The notes under the pieces are model-generated. The model was not told the DNA's origin and ran no database searches. It was given only the letters and a program-made list of their open reading frames with translations. A stretch of 5,895 nucleotides of DNA, from contig JAGHCO010000025.1 of NCBI GenBank assembly GCA_021160405.1, positions 1 to 5,895 of the forward strand. Reading direction: 5' to 3'. The DNA is from Candidatus Aerophobota bacterium. Its GTDB lineage: Bacteria > Aerophobota > Aerophobia > Aerophobales > JAGHCO01. Made by a program: the position numbers and the translations under genes. Shown piece by piece: positions 5,664 to 5,895 of the stretch; within the stretch, counting starts at the first letter, position 1, and each line of letters opens with the position of its first letter.

Positions 5664-5895
5664 ATGTTAGGAAAAACCGATCCCCAGGAAAACTTCTTTG
5701 ATGCTTACATCAGAGATAACTTTCTGCCTGAAGAACATGAACTTCTTGAGATAAGAAAAAGAATAGATTTTTCCTTTATTAAAGAGAAGACAAAAGACCT
5801 GTATGCTGAGGAGCTGGGAAGACCTTCCTATCCTCCAGAGGTTATGTTCAAAATACTTTTCCTGGAATTTTATTATGAGTTATCAGATGTTGAGG
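5664..5895 (+). CDS. transposase, IS1182/IS5-type, N-terminal part only
   Basis: The ATG at 5664 follows AAGGAG (5649-5654) by 9 bases. The frame is open for 77 codons to the right edge, where the gene is cut. Residues 11-20 (FFDAYIRDNF), RIDFSFI at about 33-39, and GRPSYPPEVMFKILFLEFYY near 53-72 followed by ELSDVE are the typical start of IS1182/IS5-superfamily DDE transposases (the DUF772/InsH N-terminal domain). That domain binds the element ends. The catalytic DDE residues lie outside the window, so it cannot be judged whether the gene is intact. Full-length relatives are usually about 400-550 residues. Confidence 0.92.
   Translation, partial: MLGKTDPQENFFDAYIRDNFLPEEHELLEIRKRIDFSFIKEKTKDLYAEELGRPSYPPEVMFKILFLEFYYELSDVE

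Larger units (their letters stand above)
5511..5895 (+). mobile_element. left end of an IS1182/IS5-type insertion sequence, truncated by the window edge
   Basis: A transposase gene begins at 5664, preceded by its own promoter and by GAGACCTCTGAAAAAG at 5511-5526, which looks like an IS terminal sequence of the IS5 superfamily. The exact left boundary is an estimate, because the right end lies outside the window and neither terminal repeat nor target duplication can be confirmed. TATA at 5507-5510 directly abuts the proposed end and could be part of a target duplication. The element is oriented like the other genes. Confidence 0.7.

Noticed and set aside
1..5895. CRISPR array, tRNA or rRNA genes
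   Set aside because: No regularly spaced repeats were seen by eye, and no tRNA-like T-loop/acceptor pattern or conserved rRNA segment was found.

Overview
This is an AT-rich bacterial window. It holds three sizeable same-strand genes of unknown or only partly recognisable function and ends inside the left end of an insertion sequence. Clear Shine-Dalgarno sites (AAGGAGGTG, AAAAGGAG, AAGGAG), a sigma70-type promoter and an IS1182/IS5-type transposase show it is bacterial. I cannot name the organism. The exported gene at the left carries a helical motif that I recall from uncharacterised secreted proteins of several Gram-negative-type phyla, which is only a weak hint.

Layout from left to right. 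Positions 1-266 are a leader with at most weak small reading frames and a plausible promoter. Positions 267-1541 encode an exported multi-domain protein: signal peptide, paired-helix motif, NTF2-like region, charged helix, and a C-terminal beta domain. Positions 1542-1682 contain a terminator-like stem and a second stem that competes with it for the same bases. Positions 1683-3863 encode a 726-residue protein with three N-terminal membrane helices and a long soluble, mostly helical body, family not recognised. Positions 3864-4109 hold two overlapping candidate small ORFs in adjacent frames. Positions 4110-5285 encode a helical, HEPN/DUF5677-like protein. Positions 5286-5510 are non-coding or nearly so. 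From about 5511 to the right edge lies the start of an insertion sequence with its own strong promoter and the first 77 codons of a DDE transposase.

The three main genes share a strand but are separated by about 140 and 250 bases, with no overlaps. They look more like independently transcribed accessory genes than a tight operon. The membrane-anchored protein next to a HEPN-like protein, beside an IS, fits an accessory or defence-type neighbourhood, but nothing in the sequence proves they act together. R-box-like heptamers just 3' of the first two genes raise a weak possibility of an old integron-cassette arrangement; no complete attC site could be drawn.
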